From an uncultured Aquimarina sp. (GTDB lineage: Bacteria; Bacteroidota; Bacteroidia; Flavobacteriales; Flavobacteriaceae): a stretch of 64,000 bases of DNA. A program made the translations under genes and the position numbers. Under the pieces are notes generated by a model, which worked only from the letters and a program-made list of their open reading frames with translations, searched no databases and had not been told where the DNA came from. Location: contig CANNFM010000018.1 in assembly GCA_947503835.1 (NCBI GenBank), positions 39,080-103,079 on the forward strand, read 5' to 3'. Positions 33,832 to 42,301 of this stretch are shown in pieces (positions within the stretch are counted from its first letter, which is position 1; each line of letters opens with the position of its first letter).

Positions 33832-35112
33832 ATGAGCGAAGATTTTCTTCAATATTTATGGAAACATAAAAAGTTTGAACTCTCTAATTTAAAAACAACC
33901 AATCAACAAGAGATTGTTTTACAGTTTGTTGGTGTTCATAATACTAAAAATTCGGGACCAGATTTTTTTAATGCTCAGATGAGTATTGAAAACCAAAAAT
34001 GGGCAGGAAATGTAGAAATACATTATAAAACCAGTGATTGGTATGTGCATAATCATGAAAATGATCGTTCTTATGATAATGTAATTCTTCATGTAGTTTG
34101 GGAAGACGATACAGAGGTTTTTAGAAGAGATAACACCAAAATACCAACACTGCAATTAAAAGATTATGTTCAGAAAAATATATTGGTACATTATTACACA
34201 CTTTTTGAAAAAAGTAATCGGAATTGGATAGCATGTGAGAAGCAATTACCAGAAGTTACTGATTTTGTAATGTCTAATTGGCAAGAAAGATTATATATAG
34301 AAAGGTTAGAGCAAAAGTCGATTTTGATTTTAGAGTTATTAAAGAACTCTGCTAATGATTGGGAAGCCGTCTTGTTTAAACTTTTAGCCAAAAATTTTGG
34401 ATTGAAGATTAACGGAGAATCTTTCTTAAGCCTAGCTAATTCTTTAGATTTTTCTATTATTCAAAAATGCAGTACTGATCTAGGTACATTAGAAGCTTTA
34501 CTTTTTGGTCAAGCAAATCTATTGTCTATAAAACATGAGACAGAGTACTCCAAAAACCTTAGGAAAGAATATGAATTTTTACGAAATAAATTCAAGATCA
34601 ATAATAAAGGAGTTATCCCGTTTCAGTTTTTTAGGCTGAGACCTCCAAACTTTCCAACAATTCGCCTGGCACAATTGGCTAAGTTGTATTTTAGTCATCA
34701 ACAACTTTTTAATAGTGTTATCAAAACTCAGCACATCAAGGGTTTTTATCAACTTTTCCAAGTAGATACGAGCGATTTTTGGAAAAACCATTATACATTC
34801 GAAAAAAAATCTGCTCTAAGAAAGAAGAATATGACACAATCGTTTATAGATCTTCTTTTAATTAATACGATCATTCCCATTAAATTTATATATGCAAGAA
34901 GTCAAGGTAAAAACCCCGAAGAAGAAGTTTTTGAGTTGATATCTCAACTATCCTCTGAAAAGAATAGTATAATCCAGAATTTTAAAGCCCTAGAAGTACC
35001 GGTAGAGAACGCTATGCATTCTCAAGCACTAATACAACTCAAAAACTCATATTGCAACCAAAAAGCTTGTTTAAAATGTGCGATTGGCAATTATTTATTG
35101 AATCAAGGTTAA
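33832..35112 (+). CDS. DUF2851 family protein
   Basis: The 426-residue protein is recognisable as DUF2851, a family found almost only in Bacteroidota. It shows MSEDFLQYLWKHKKF at the start, NSGPDFFNAQMSIENQKWAGNVEIHYKTSDWY at about 42-75 (given here in part), a DNVILHVVWEDD segment, and a C-terminal cysteine cluster with CNQKACLKC near 412. The N-terminal NSGPDF...GNVEIH pattern resembles nuclease-like folds, but no activity has been shown to my knowledge. No signal peptide or membrane segment is seen, so it is cytoplasmic. It is followed 29 bases later by a PspC-domain gene and then a K+ channel gene, with which it may form an operon. Confidence 0.8.
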   Translation: MSEDFLQYLWKHKKFELSNLKTTNQQEIVLQFVGVHNTKNSGPDFFNAQMSIENQKWAGNVEIHYKTSDWYVHNHENDRSYDNVILHVVWEDDTEVFRRDNTKIPTLQLKDYVQKNILVHYYTLFEKSNRNWIACEKQLPEVTDFVMSNWQERLYIERLEQKSILILELLKNSANDWEAVLFKLLAKNFGLKINGESFLSLANSLDFSIIQKCSTDLGTLEALLFGQANLLSIKHETEYSKNLRKEYEFLRNKFKINNKGVIPFQFFRLRPPNFPTIRLAQLAKLYFSHQQLFNSVIKTQHIKGFYQLFQVDTSDFWKNHYTFEKKSALRKKNMTQSFIDLLLINTIIPIKFIYARSQGKNPEEEVFELISQLSSEKNSIIQNFKALEVPVENAMHSQALIQLKNSYCNQKACLKCAIGNYLLNQG

Positions 35113-35141
35113 AGTTTAGGATAATATAATTATTTTGCGGT

Positions 35142-35363
35142 ATGCTATATAATCTAAGACATTTTTTAGAGCGCAATGGGTTTTATGTATCCTCTAGATT
35201 AGCTGATAGGTTAGGTATGCGAGCTAAGAATGTGCGCTTGTTTTTTATTTATTTAACCTTTGCTACTGCTGGTCTGGGATTTGTGATATATCTTAATATG
35301 GCATTTTGGCTAAAACTGAAAGACCTAGTATATACTAAACGAACTTCTGTATTTGACTTATGA
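35142..35363 (+). CDS. Small PspC-domain membrane protein
   Basis: The 73-residue protein has one PspC-type domain: an amphipathic start (LERNGFYVSSRLADRLGMRAKNVRLFFIY) and a membrane segment (LTFATAGLGFVIYLNMAFWL). PspC domains belong to envelope-stress proteins. Stand-alone short versions are common in flavobacteria and uncharacterised. Its stop overlaps the start of the K+ channel gene by four bases (ATGA), so translation of the two is coupled. Confidence 0.8.
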   Translation: MLYNLRHFLERNGFYVSSRLADRLGMRAKNVRLFFIYLTFATAGLGFVIYLNMAFWLKLKDLVYTKRTSVFDL

Positions 35364-36376
35364 TAAAAATTTACAATTGGGGCAGGCGAAAAGTATATAT
35401 TGCTTTAATTTTATTAATTATTGTAATCGTAATTGGGGTATTAGGGTTTCGGTTTTTTTCTAATTATCCGTGGGTTGATGCCTTATATATGACGGTAATT
35501 ACGATGTCGACTGTTGGTTTTAGTGAAGTGCAACCTTTGGATGACAATGCCAAATTATTTACAATTTTCTTGATTGCTACCAGTGTATCTATATTTGCAT
35601 ATTCGGTATCTGTAATTACAGAATATATCGTGAGTAAGAATGATCCCAAAAGAGTTCAATATCGAAAAACACAAAAAATGATAGATAAGCTTGAAAACCA
35701 TATTATTATCATTGGTTATGGTCGTAATGGAAAACAATCGGCAGTTAAATTGTTAGCCTATGAAAAACCATTTATTATTATCGAAAAGGACGATGAAGTA
35801 ATTGAAAGGTATCAAAACGATAAGTTACTTTTTTTAAAAGGAAATGCTACCGAGGATGAAGTTTTGATTAAGGCGGGTATTAAGAAGGCTGCCTGTTTGA
35901 TTTGCACATTACCCGAAGATGCAGATAACCTATTTATCGTATTATCTGCAAGACAAATTAATAAGAATCTGAAAATAATTAGTAGAGCTTCTCTAGATAC
36001 CTCTTATAAAAAAATAAGATTAGCAGGAGCAGATAATGTAATCATGCCAGACCGTATAGGTGGGGATCATATGGCATCATTAGTAGTGGTTCCTGATTTA
36101 ATAGAGTTTTTAGATAACCTTTCTATTGTAGGTAAACGATCTATTAATATAGAAGAAGTATCTTTTGAAGAATTATTTGATGATCTTAAAGAAAGAACAA
36201 TACTTAATATAGACATGAGATCCAGAACGGGATGTACCATCATTGGTTATAAGTCTCCCGAAGGAGAATACATTGTTAACCCTGAAGCTAATACGTTATT
36301 AAAACCTGGTTCAAAAATTGTTGTTCTAGGGCGTCCTGAACAAATTAATTTGTTAAATAAGGAGTTTAATATTTAA
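35360..36376 (+). CDS. Two-helix potassium channel with RCK (TrkA-N) domain
   Basis: The 338-residue protein has a first membrane helix at about 12-33, a pore loop with selectivity filter TVGFS (51-55, preceded by TMS), and a second helix at about 66-88. A cytoplasmic RCK domain starts at about 112 with the nucleotide-binding pattern IIIGYGRNGKQ, and an RCK-C part covers about 250-338 (TGCTIIGYKSPEG, VVLGRPEQ). The layout is that of MthK-like ligand-gated K+ channels of bacteria and archaea. It is translationally coupled to the PspC-domain protein. The gating ligand is unknown. Confidence 0.9.
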   Translation: MIKIYNWGRRKVYIALILLIIVIVIGVLGFRFFSNYPWVDALYMTVITMSTVGFSEVQPLDDNAKLFTIFLIATSVSIFAYSVSVITEYIVSKNDPKRVQYRKTQKMIDKLENHIIIIGYGRNGKQSAVKLLAYEKPFIIIEKDDEVIERYQNDKLLFLKGNATEDEVLIKAGIKKAACLICTLPEDADNLFIVLSARQINKNLKIISRASLDTSYKKIRLAGADNVIMPDRIGGDHMASLVVVPDLIEFLDNLSIVGKRSINIEEVSFEELFDDLKERTILNIDMRSRTGCTIIGYKSPEGEYIVNPEANTLLKPGSKIVVLGRPEQINLLNKEFNI

Positions 36377-36474
36377 CCCCAAAAAACATTTAACTGTTTA
36401 AAAATTGTACGCAACCGTTTTTTTTAGCATCTTGCTAGCTTCTTAATAACTAAATTCAATTAACTCACATAATC

Positions 36475-38079
36475 ATGAAGAGAATTCTTCTTTCAATTTT
36501 AGCATTCACAGCCCCATTTATAACATTTGCACAAGAGACCACAGAGATCGGATTAGATAAAAGAATAGATGAAGCTTTTCAACCCGTTTCAGATTTTTTC
36601 TCAAATGTAATTTTCTTTCAAGTTTTCGGAACACCATTTGTTTTAATATTATTGGTGTTAAGTGCCTTATTCTTTACTATTTATTTTGGTTTTCCAAACA
36701 TAAGATACTTCGCGAAAGCAATTAATGTAGTACGAGGTAAATATGATGATGTAGAAGGTCACGGTATCGAAGGTAAAGCAAGCGTTAATGTAGTAGATGG
36801 TGATATTAGAGATACTATTCGCGATGAATCTAAAGAAGGAGAAGTTTCTCACTTTCAAGCACTGGCAACAGCAGTTTCCGGGACTGTAGGTAATGGTAAT
36901 ATTGCAGGTGTAGCATTGGCAATAGCTTTAGGAGGACCAGGAGCAACGTTTTGGATGATAATCTGTGGATTATTAGGTATGTCCACTAAATTTGTAGAAT
37001 GTACGCTTGGTGTTCAATATAGAGATGTAGGTGAAGATGGTACCGTGTACGGGGGACCAATGTATTACTTAAGCAAAGGACTTAAAGAAAGAGGTTTTGT
37101 ATGGTTAGGTAAAATCGCAGCGGTTGTATTTGCTGTATTCTGTATAGGAGGTTCTTTTGGTGGTGGTAACGCCGCGCAATCTAATCAGGCAACAATAGTT
37201 TTAAAAGAAATGTTTGGGCTCGAAAGTACTGGAGCTGGTTTTTGGATAGGAATAATACTTGCAATTCTTGTAGGGATAATAATTATCGGAGGAATTAAAC
37301 GAATCGCTTCGGTAACAGAAAAAGTTGTTCCTTTTATGGCAGTAATGTATATCATCGCCTGTTTATATATAATTTTTAGTAATTTTTCATTTATTGATGA
37401 TGCAATAGGATTGATAGTTACAGAAGCATTTAATCCAAAGGCAATCGGAGTTGGAGGCTTTATAGGAGTGTTGCTGGTAGGTTTTAAAAGAGCTGCATTT
37501 TCTAATGAAGCGGGAGCAGGGTCTGCATCCATTGCGCATTCAGCGGTGAAAACTAAATATTCAGCGTCAGAAGGATTGGTCGCATTATTAGAGCCTTTTA
37601 TAGATACCGTAGTAATATGTACGATGACTGCCTTGGTAATTATTATTTTTAATTCTGGAGGAGCATTTGTGTATGGAGGAGACGGAAGTGGAGCTGTTTT
37701 AATAGATGGGATTTCTTATGAAGGAGCGGGAATAACCTCGAAAGCCTTTGCAGAGTATATACCATATTCTAATATTTTCTTGACCATAGCTGTAGTTTTG
37801 TTTGCTGTGTCTACAATGATTTCATGGTCATATTATGGCTTGCAATCATGGAAATACTTATTTGGTAGAGGTAAAGTTGCAGATTTAGTATATAAACTAT
37901 TATTCTTAACATTTGTAGTAATAGGAGCTGCAGCAAGTATGGGGTCTATTTGGGATTTCTCTGATGCGATGATTTTTGCAATGGTATTTCCAAATATGAT
38001 AGGATTATTCTTCCTTTTCCCGGTAGTTAAAAAACAATTAGTACGATATTTTGATGCTATAAAAGCTTCAGGTAAATAA
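36475..38079 (+). CDS. Sodium:alanine/glycine symporter (AGCS family)
   Basis: The 534-residue membrane protein has about eleven hydrophobic helices. It carries the family signature SGTVGNGNIAGVALAIALGGPGA at about 138-160 (given in part) and the conserved SNEAGAGSASIAHSA segment near 343-358. These residues form the substrate and sodium sites in AGCS transporters such as AlsT/AgcS. A signal-peptide-like hydrophobic stretch at the start (to about 19, TFAQ) is common in Bacteroidota members. It takes up alanine and/or glycine with Na+, which suits a marine organism. Its stop lies 14 bases before an HhH protein gene, probably co-transcribed. Confidence 0.9.
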   Translation: MKRILLSILAFTAPFITFAQETTEIGLDKRIDEAFQPVSDFFSNVIFFQVFGTPFVLILLVLSALFFTIYFGFPNIRYFAKAINVVRGKYDDVEGHGIEGKASVNVVDGDIRDTIRDESKEGEVSHFQALATAVSGTVGNGNIAGVALAIALGGPGATFWMIICGLLGMSTKFVECTLGVQYRDVGEDGTVYGGPMYYLSKGLKERGFVWLGKIAAVVFAVFCIGGSFGGGNAAQSNQATIVLKEMFGLESTGAGFWIGIILAILVGIIIIGGIKRIASVTEKVVPFMAVMYIIACLYIIFSNFSFIDDAIGLIVTEAFNPKAIGVGGFIGVLLVGFKRAAFSNEAGAGSASIAHSAVKTKYSASEGLVALLEPFIDTVVICTMTALVIIIFNSGGAFVYGGDGSGAVLIDGISYEGAGITSKAFAEYIPYSNIFLTIAVVLFAVSTMISWSYYGLQSWKYLFGRGKVADLVYKLLFLTFVVIGAAASMGSIWDFSDAMIFAMVFPNMIGLFFLFPVVKKQLVRYFDAIKASGK

Positions 38080-38093
38080 GAGCTTAAGATTTT

Positions 38094-38954
38094 ATGAATA
38101 ATTTAAAATCCCATTTCGAGATACATTCACGTTTTCGAAATGGGATTTTTCTTTTATCTATAGTACTTTTAGTTGCTGTATTAGGATATTGTTTTTATCC
38201 GAAATCAATACAATCAAAGCAGAACTTTGTTGAGTTATCCGAGTTTCAACACCAAATAGATTCTTTAAAAGAATTAGCTAGTCAAGAAAAAAATAGATAT
38301 CGATTAAAACCTTTTAATCCTAACTTTATTTCTGATCATAAAGGATATCAGCTTGGCCTTTCGGCTAAAGAAATGGATCGACTTCAGGAGTACAGAAGTC
38401 AAGATAAATGGATCAATTCTATTTCAGATTTTAAAAGAGTATCAAAAGTTTCAGATTCTCTTCTTGAAGTAATCTCTCCTTTATTTAAGTTTCCTCAATG
38501 GAAAAAAAATAGCGCATACCTAAAGAAAAAGTATCCAGTAAAATCATACACTCAAAAAGAAGATTTAAATACAGTTACAGTAGAGCAAATTCAGGAAAAA
38601 GTTAATGTGCCTGAATTCATTGCAGAAAGAATCGTAAAATATAGAAATAAACTAGGTGGATTTGTGAGTGATGTACAGCTTAAGGATGTTTCGGGACTAT
38701 ATGATAATCAGAGAAAAAAAATGCTATCAATTTTCACGGTAAAAACACCAAAGAAGATCCAAAAAGTTAATATTAATAAAGCTTCAGTAGATGATTTGAT
38801 AGCCGTGCCATATTTCACTTTTGAAATGGCTTTAGAGATAAAAGATTTTGTTAAGCAAAAGGGTAGTATTTCCAGCTTTAACGAATTAGGAAAAATCGAA
38901 GGTTTTTCTTTAGAAAAAATAGATAGAATAGCTTTATATTTGACATTAAATTAA
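38094..38954 (+). CDS. Helix-hairpin-helix (ComEA-like) membrane-anchored protein
   Basis: The 286-residue protein has one membrane helix at about 16-34 (GIFLLSIVLLVAVLGYCFY) and a charged linker. Three helix-hairpin-helix-type segments follow (about 103-135, 165-210 and 225-286). The last is the clearest: VNINKASVDDLIAVPYFTFEMALEI, ending ISSFNELGKIEGF. ComEA-like HhH proteins bind DNA outside the cytoplasm during uptake, but the long multi-HhH Bacteroidota version is uncharacterised. It lies 14 bases after the AGCS transporter gene, and nothing in the context indicates a competence locus. Confidence 0.8.
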   Translation: MNNLKSHFEIHSRFRNGIFLLSIVLLVAVLGYCFYPKSIQSKQNFVELSEFQHQIDSLKELASQEKNRYRLKPFNPNFISDHKGYQLGLSAKEMDRLQEYRSQDKWINSISDFKRVSKVSDSLLEVISPLFKFPQWKKNSAYLKKKYPVKSYTQKEDLNTVTVEQIQEKVNVPEFIAERIVKYRNKLGGFVSDVQLKDVSGLYDNQRKKMLSIFTVKTPKKIQKVNINKASVDDLIAVPYFTFEMALEIKDFVKQKGSISSFNELGKIEGFSLEKIDRIALYLTLN

Positions 38955-39093
38955 TAATCGGAAAAAATTGCTGTGAATTTTGATGAATCATGAATTACGT
39001 TAACTAAATCATTGTTTTGATTTAGGGTTTACTTTACTATTTTATCGTTATTATACGCAGTGATATGCTAACTATTAAAGCAGAAGTTATCAT

Positions 39094-40260
39094 ATGAACA
39101 ATATGTATTTTACAGAAGAGCACGAATTATTTAGGCAAAGCCTTAAGGAATTTCTTAAAAAGGAAGTAGTTCCACATATCGAAAAGTGGGAAGAAACCGG
39201 AAATATCGATCGATTTATTTGGGAGAAATTTGGAGAGATGGGATACTTTGGTATTGCATATCCCGAAGAATATGGAGGACTTGGATTGGATCTTTTTTAT
39301 ACCGTAATTTTTTTAGAAGAATTACAGAAGATCAACTCAGGTGGTTTTGCAGCTGCAATGTGGGCACATGCTTATTTAGCAATGACTCATATCAACAAAG
39401 AAGGCGATCATAGAATTAAACAAGAATATCTTACACCAAGTATTTCAGGAGAAAAAATAGGATGTTTAGCGATAACAGAGCCTTTTGGAGGATCTGATGT
39501 TGCTGGGATGAGAACTACAGCAGTTAAAGAAGGTGATCATTATATAATTAATGGTTCTAAAACTTTTATAACAAACGGAGTGTATAGTGATTACCTTGTG
39601 ATTGCAGCAAAAACAGACCCTAAATTAGGAAATAAAGGGATTAGTATTTTTGTTATTGATAGAGATACTCCTGGTGTTACAGCAACTAAACTCGACAAAC
39701 TCGGTTGGAAAGCTTCAGATACCGGTGAAATTGCCTTTGATAATGTAAAGATACCTGCCCATAATTTAATGGGAGAAGAAAATAAAGGCTTCTCATATAT
39801 CATGCAACATTTTGCTTTAGAAAGATTGATTATGGGGGTTAATGCACATGCTAGGGCAGAGTATGGACTAGAGTATGCTATACAATACATGTCAGAACGA
39901 GAAGCTTTCGGAAAAACGATTGATAAGTTTCAGGCATTGCGACATTCTGTAGCAAATATGGCTAGCGAAATAGAGATGTGTAAAGAATTTAACTATTCGA
40001 TAACCAAAAGGCTAGATCAAGGACAGTATGTAGTTAAAGAAGCTAGTATGTCTAAATTGCTTTCAACAAAAATGGCAGATGAGGTAATATATAATTGTCT
40101 GCAACTTCTAGGCGGATATGGATATATGGAAGAATATCCTCTTGCACGATTGTCACGTGATAGTAGATTGGGGCCAATCGGAGGAGGAACATCTGAGATT
40201 TTAAGAGAAATTATTGCAAAGATTGTTATCGATAAAAAAGAATATAAGCCAGCAACATAA
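39094..40260 (+). CDS. Acyl-CoA dehydrogenase (long-chain/LCAD-like type)
   Basis: The 388-residue protein covers the full acyl-CoA dehydrogenase fold. The N-terminal helical domain contains YPEEYGGLGLD. The FAD/substrate segment CLAITEPFGGSDVAGMRT (about 124-141) and the mid beta domain follow, then the C-terminal helical domain with EREAFGKTIDKFQALRH and LLGGYGYMEEYP. It oxidises acyl-CoA to enoyl-CoA and passes electrons to ETF. The position that holds the catalytic Glu in medium-chain enzymes reads GGGTSEI here, without Glu. A Glu is present in ALERL (Glu243), where long-chain and isovaleryl enzymes keep theirs. The gene is alone and followed by a strong terminator. Confidence 0.9.
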   Translation: MNNMYFTEEHELFRQSLKEFLKKEVVPHIEKWEETGNIDRFIWEKFGEMGYFGIAYPEEYGGLGLDLFYTVIFLEELQKINSGGFAAAMWAHAYLAMTHINKEGDHRIKQEYLTPSISGEKIGCLAITEPFGGSDVAGMRTTAVKEGDHYIINGSKTFITNGVYSDYLVIAAKTDPKLGNKGISIFVIDRDTPGVTATKLDKLGWKASDTGEIAFDNVKIPAHNLMGEENKGFSYIMQHFALERLIMGVNAHARAEYGLEYAIQYMSEREAFGKTIDKFQALRHSVANMASEIEMCKEFNYSITKRLDQGQYVVKEASMSKLLSTKMADEVIYNCLQLLGGYGYMEEYPLARLSRDSRLGPIGGGTSEILREIIAKIVIDKKEYKPAT

Positions 40261-40336
40261 AATATAAAATATAGTGTGCTAACTTATATAGGTTCGCTTT
40301 TAGATAGTTAACTTTTTTAAGGTATCTCAAAAAGAA

Positions 40337-40367
40337 AAAAATGCGATATATATGTCGCATTTTTTTT
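40337..40367 (+). terminator. Rho-independent terminator after the acyl-CoA dehydrogenase gene
   Basis: An AAAAATGCGA / TCGCATTTTT stem with an 8-base loop is followed by a run of eight T. Confidence 0.88.
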
Positions 40368-40432
40368 ATGGCATTCCCTTAACATGATGTTTTTTACAAG
40401 TAGTAAATATGGATTCTTGAAGTGTTATTAAC

Positions 40433-40448
40433 ACGAAAACGTTTTCGT
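40433..40448. promoter_or_regulatory. LacI-type operator 1 of the alpha-amylase gene
   Basis: ACGAAAACGTTTTCGT is a perfect 16-bp palindrome with the central CG typical of LacI-family operators. It lies about 75 bases before the amylase ATG. No LacI gene is in the window. Confidence 0.75.
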
Positions 40449-40454
40449 AATATT

Positions 40455-40468
40455 TCAAACGTTTTCGA
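40455..40468. promoter_or_regulatory. LacI-type operator 2 (half-perfect)
   Basis: TCAAACGTTTTCGA shares the AAACGTTTTCG core with operator 1. Its centre is 20 bp away, about two helical turns, so two dimers would bind the same face. Confidence 0.65.
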
Positions 40469-40521
40469 TTGTGTCAGAATGTTTAATTTGATAAAAAATT
40501 AACACAAAACACTAAGTATTT

Positions 40522-41901
40522 ATGAAAATTAACACGATTTTTTACGGGTTTCTTATTACGGCTTTTTTATCCGTTAGTTGTAATAAGGATGAAGTCCTGG
40601 ATTCTGTAGAGTCAGAGTCTAGTGATGTACAAGAAGTGATTTCGTCTAAAGCTTTGAAACCAATTGGTTCCGGAGTAATGATGCAAGCTTTTTATTGGGA
40701 TGTACCAGCAGGTGGTACCTGGTGGAATGTAATAAAAGGTAAAGTAGGGGCCTGGAGTAATGCCGGGGTCGATGCAATATGGCTGCCGCCAGTGAGTAAA
40801 GCTCAAAATGGAGCTTTTTCGATGGGGTATGATCCTTTTGATTATTATGATTTTGGAGAATATAATCAAATGGGAAGTACTGAAACCAGATTTGGTTCTA
40901 GGTCAGAATTGGTAAGCTTGATTTCTACGGCACATAATAATAGCTTAAGCGTTATTGCCGATATGGTGCTCAATCATAATAGTGGAGGTGATCTTGAATC
41001 TAATGAGTTTGCAGGAAAAAGCACATACACAAAATTCACACCGCTGTCTGGTAAGTTTAATAGAACAAAGTATGATTTTCATCCTAATGACCAATACAGT
41101 TCAGATAGTGGTTTCTTTGGTGGTTTTCCTGATTTAAGTCATAACAAACCATATGTGCAAGATTGGTTATGGAAACAATCTAATTCTGTGGCGAAGTACT
41201 ATAAAAACACAATGAAATTTGATGGGTGGAGATTTGATTATGTGAAAGGTTTTGCTCCATGGGTTCCAAAAGAGTTTAATAGAGCAGTAGGAGGATTTGC
41301 AGTTGGAGAATATTGGGATGGAAATGTGAATACTTTAAATTGGTGGGTTAATGAAGCGCAAATGTCAGCTTTTGATTTTGGTTGTTACTACAAAATGAGA
41401 GATGCATTTATGGGTAATAACTTAAATGCACTTAGTGGTGATATGTTATGGAAGAGAAATTCTTCTAGGGCGGTTACTTTTGTAGCTAATCATGATACAG
41501 ATGAGATTATTAATAATAAAATATTGGCATATGCATATATTTTGACTCACGAAGGGTATCCTGCATTGTTCTATAGAGATTATGAAGATTGGTTAGATAA
41601 GAATAAACTTAATAATCTAATCTGGATTCATAACAATCTTGCCGGAGGTAGTACTTCTAATCTTTGGACAGATAATGATGAATATATTGCAAGAAGAAAT
41701 GGAGGAGGAGGTAAGAACGGTTTGATTGTATATATCAATAATTCTAACTCATGGAAAGAACGATGGATTCAGACAAACTGGTCTAATAGAAAAATCAAAG
41801 ACTATACTGGTAATTCGGGATGGGAGCCAACTACTCAAGGGGGTAAATGGGTTAAGATTCAGGCACCACCAAAAGGGTATTCTGTTTGGTCTTTAAAATA
41901 A
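40522..41901 (+). CDS. Surface lipoprotein alpha-amylase, GH13
   Basis: The 459-residue protein has a lipobox ending SVSC (Cys20) followed by NKDE, an acidic/lysine stretch like the surface-export signal. A GH13 catalytic (beta/alpha)8 barrel spans about 50-400. All four conserved regions are present: DMVLNHNSGG (147-156), GWRFDYVKGF (nucleophile Asp239, Arg237), VGEYWD (acid/base Glu263) and FVANHDTDE (His324, Asp325). A C-terminal beta domain follows at about 400-459. It hydrolyses internal alpha-1,4 bonds of starch or glycogen at the cell surface. It has its own transcript, with a double LacI-type operator just upstream, so control by a maltose-responsive LacI-family repressor is likely (inference). 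No SusCD genes adjoin it. Confidence 0.92.
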   Translation: MKINTIFYGFLITAFLSVSCNKDEVLDSVESESSDVQEVISSKALKPIGSGVMMQAFYWDVPAGGTWWNVIKGKVGAWSNAGVDAIWLPPVSKAQNGAFSMGYDPFDYYDFGEYNQMGSTETRFGSRSELVSLISTAHNNSLSVIADMVLNHNSGGDLESNEFAGKSTYTKFTPLSGKFNRTKYDFHPNDQYSSDSGFFGGFPDLSHNKPYVQDWLWKQSNSVAKYYKNTMKFDGWRFDYVKGFAPWVPKEFNRAVGGFAVGEYWDGNVNTLNWWVNEAQMSAFDFGCYYKMRDAFMGNNLNALSGDMLWKRNSSRAVTFVANHDTDEIINNKILAYAYILTHEGYPALFYRDYEDWLDKNKLNNLIWIHNNLAGGSTSNLWTDNDEYIARRNGGGGKNGLIVYINNSNSWKERWIQTNWSNRKIKDYTGNSGWEPTTQGGKWVKIQAPPKGYSVWSLK

Positions 41902-41924
41902 TAGTAAATATTATTCAATAAAAC

Positions 41925-41954
41925 TTTGCAGGTAATAGTTTTGTATTATATTTG
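41925..41954 (+). promoter_or_regulatory. Promoter of rpsU
   Basis: TTTG (41925-41928), an 18-base spacer and TATATTTG (41947-41954) match the Bacteroidota consensus. Transcription would start near 41961, giving a ~30-base leader. Confidence 0.75.
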
Positions 41955-41972
41955 CACCCTAATTATTTCTAA

Positions 41973-41984
41973 AGAAAGGAGGTG
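41973..41984 (+). promoter_or_regulatory. Full-length Shine-Dalgarno of rpsU
   Basis: AGAAAGGAGGTG is complementary over all 12 bases to the usual 16S rRNA 3' tail. GGAGG ends 7 bases before the ATG. Neighbouring genes (xerC, hpf, tuf, rplL) have no such sequence. In Bacteroidota the anti-Shine-Dalgarno is covered by bS21 with bS6 and bS18, so this site would work best on ribosomes lacking bS21. Confidence 0.88.
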
Positions 41985-41989
41985 CCACT

Positions 41990-42184
41990 ATGTTAATTAT
42001 ACCAGTTAAAGACGGAGAAAATATAGATAGAGCGTTAAAGCGTTTTAAAAGAAAATTTGATCGAACAGGAACGATGCGTCAGCTTCGTAAACGTCAAGCG
42101 TTTTCAAAACCTTCTGTTGAAAGAAGAGCGCAAATTCAAAAAGCGCAATACATTCAGCATTTAAGAGATCAAGAAGAGATTTAA
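41990..42184 (+). CDS. rpsU: 30S ribosomal protein bS21
   Basis: The 64-residue basic protein has the bS21 pattern: a LIIPVKDGENIDRALKRFKRKFD start, then a long arginine/lysine-rich helix (RQLRKRQAFSKPSVERRAQIQ). It sits near the 3' end of 16S rRNA on the small-subunit platform. In Flavobacterium johnsoniae it helps bury the anti-Shine-Dalgarno. The strong Shine-Dalgarno directly upstream, rare in this phylum, fits the published model of autoregulation: when bS21 is short, bS21-less ribosomes translate rpsU preferentially. It is the first gene of the conserved rpsU-xerC-hpf-tRNA-tuf order. Confidence 0.97.
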   Translation: MLIIPVKDGENIDRALKRFKRKFDRTGTMRQLRKRQAFSKPSVERRAQIQKAQYIQHLRDQEEI

Positions 42185-42301
42185 AAAGTTGAAGCGTAGT
42201 CTATAGTTCTTTTCGAATTAATGAAAGACTTCGTTTTTCAGTATAAAATTGTACCGTTAGGATTCTAAAAGTTTCATACTTTTGTTTTCTAACGGTTTTT
42301 T

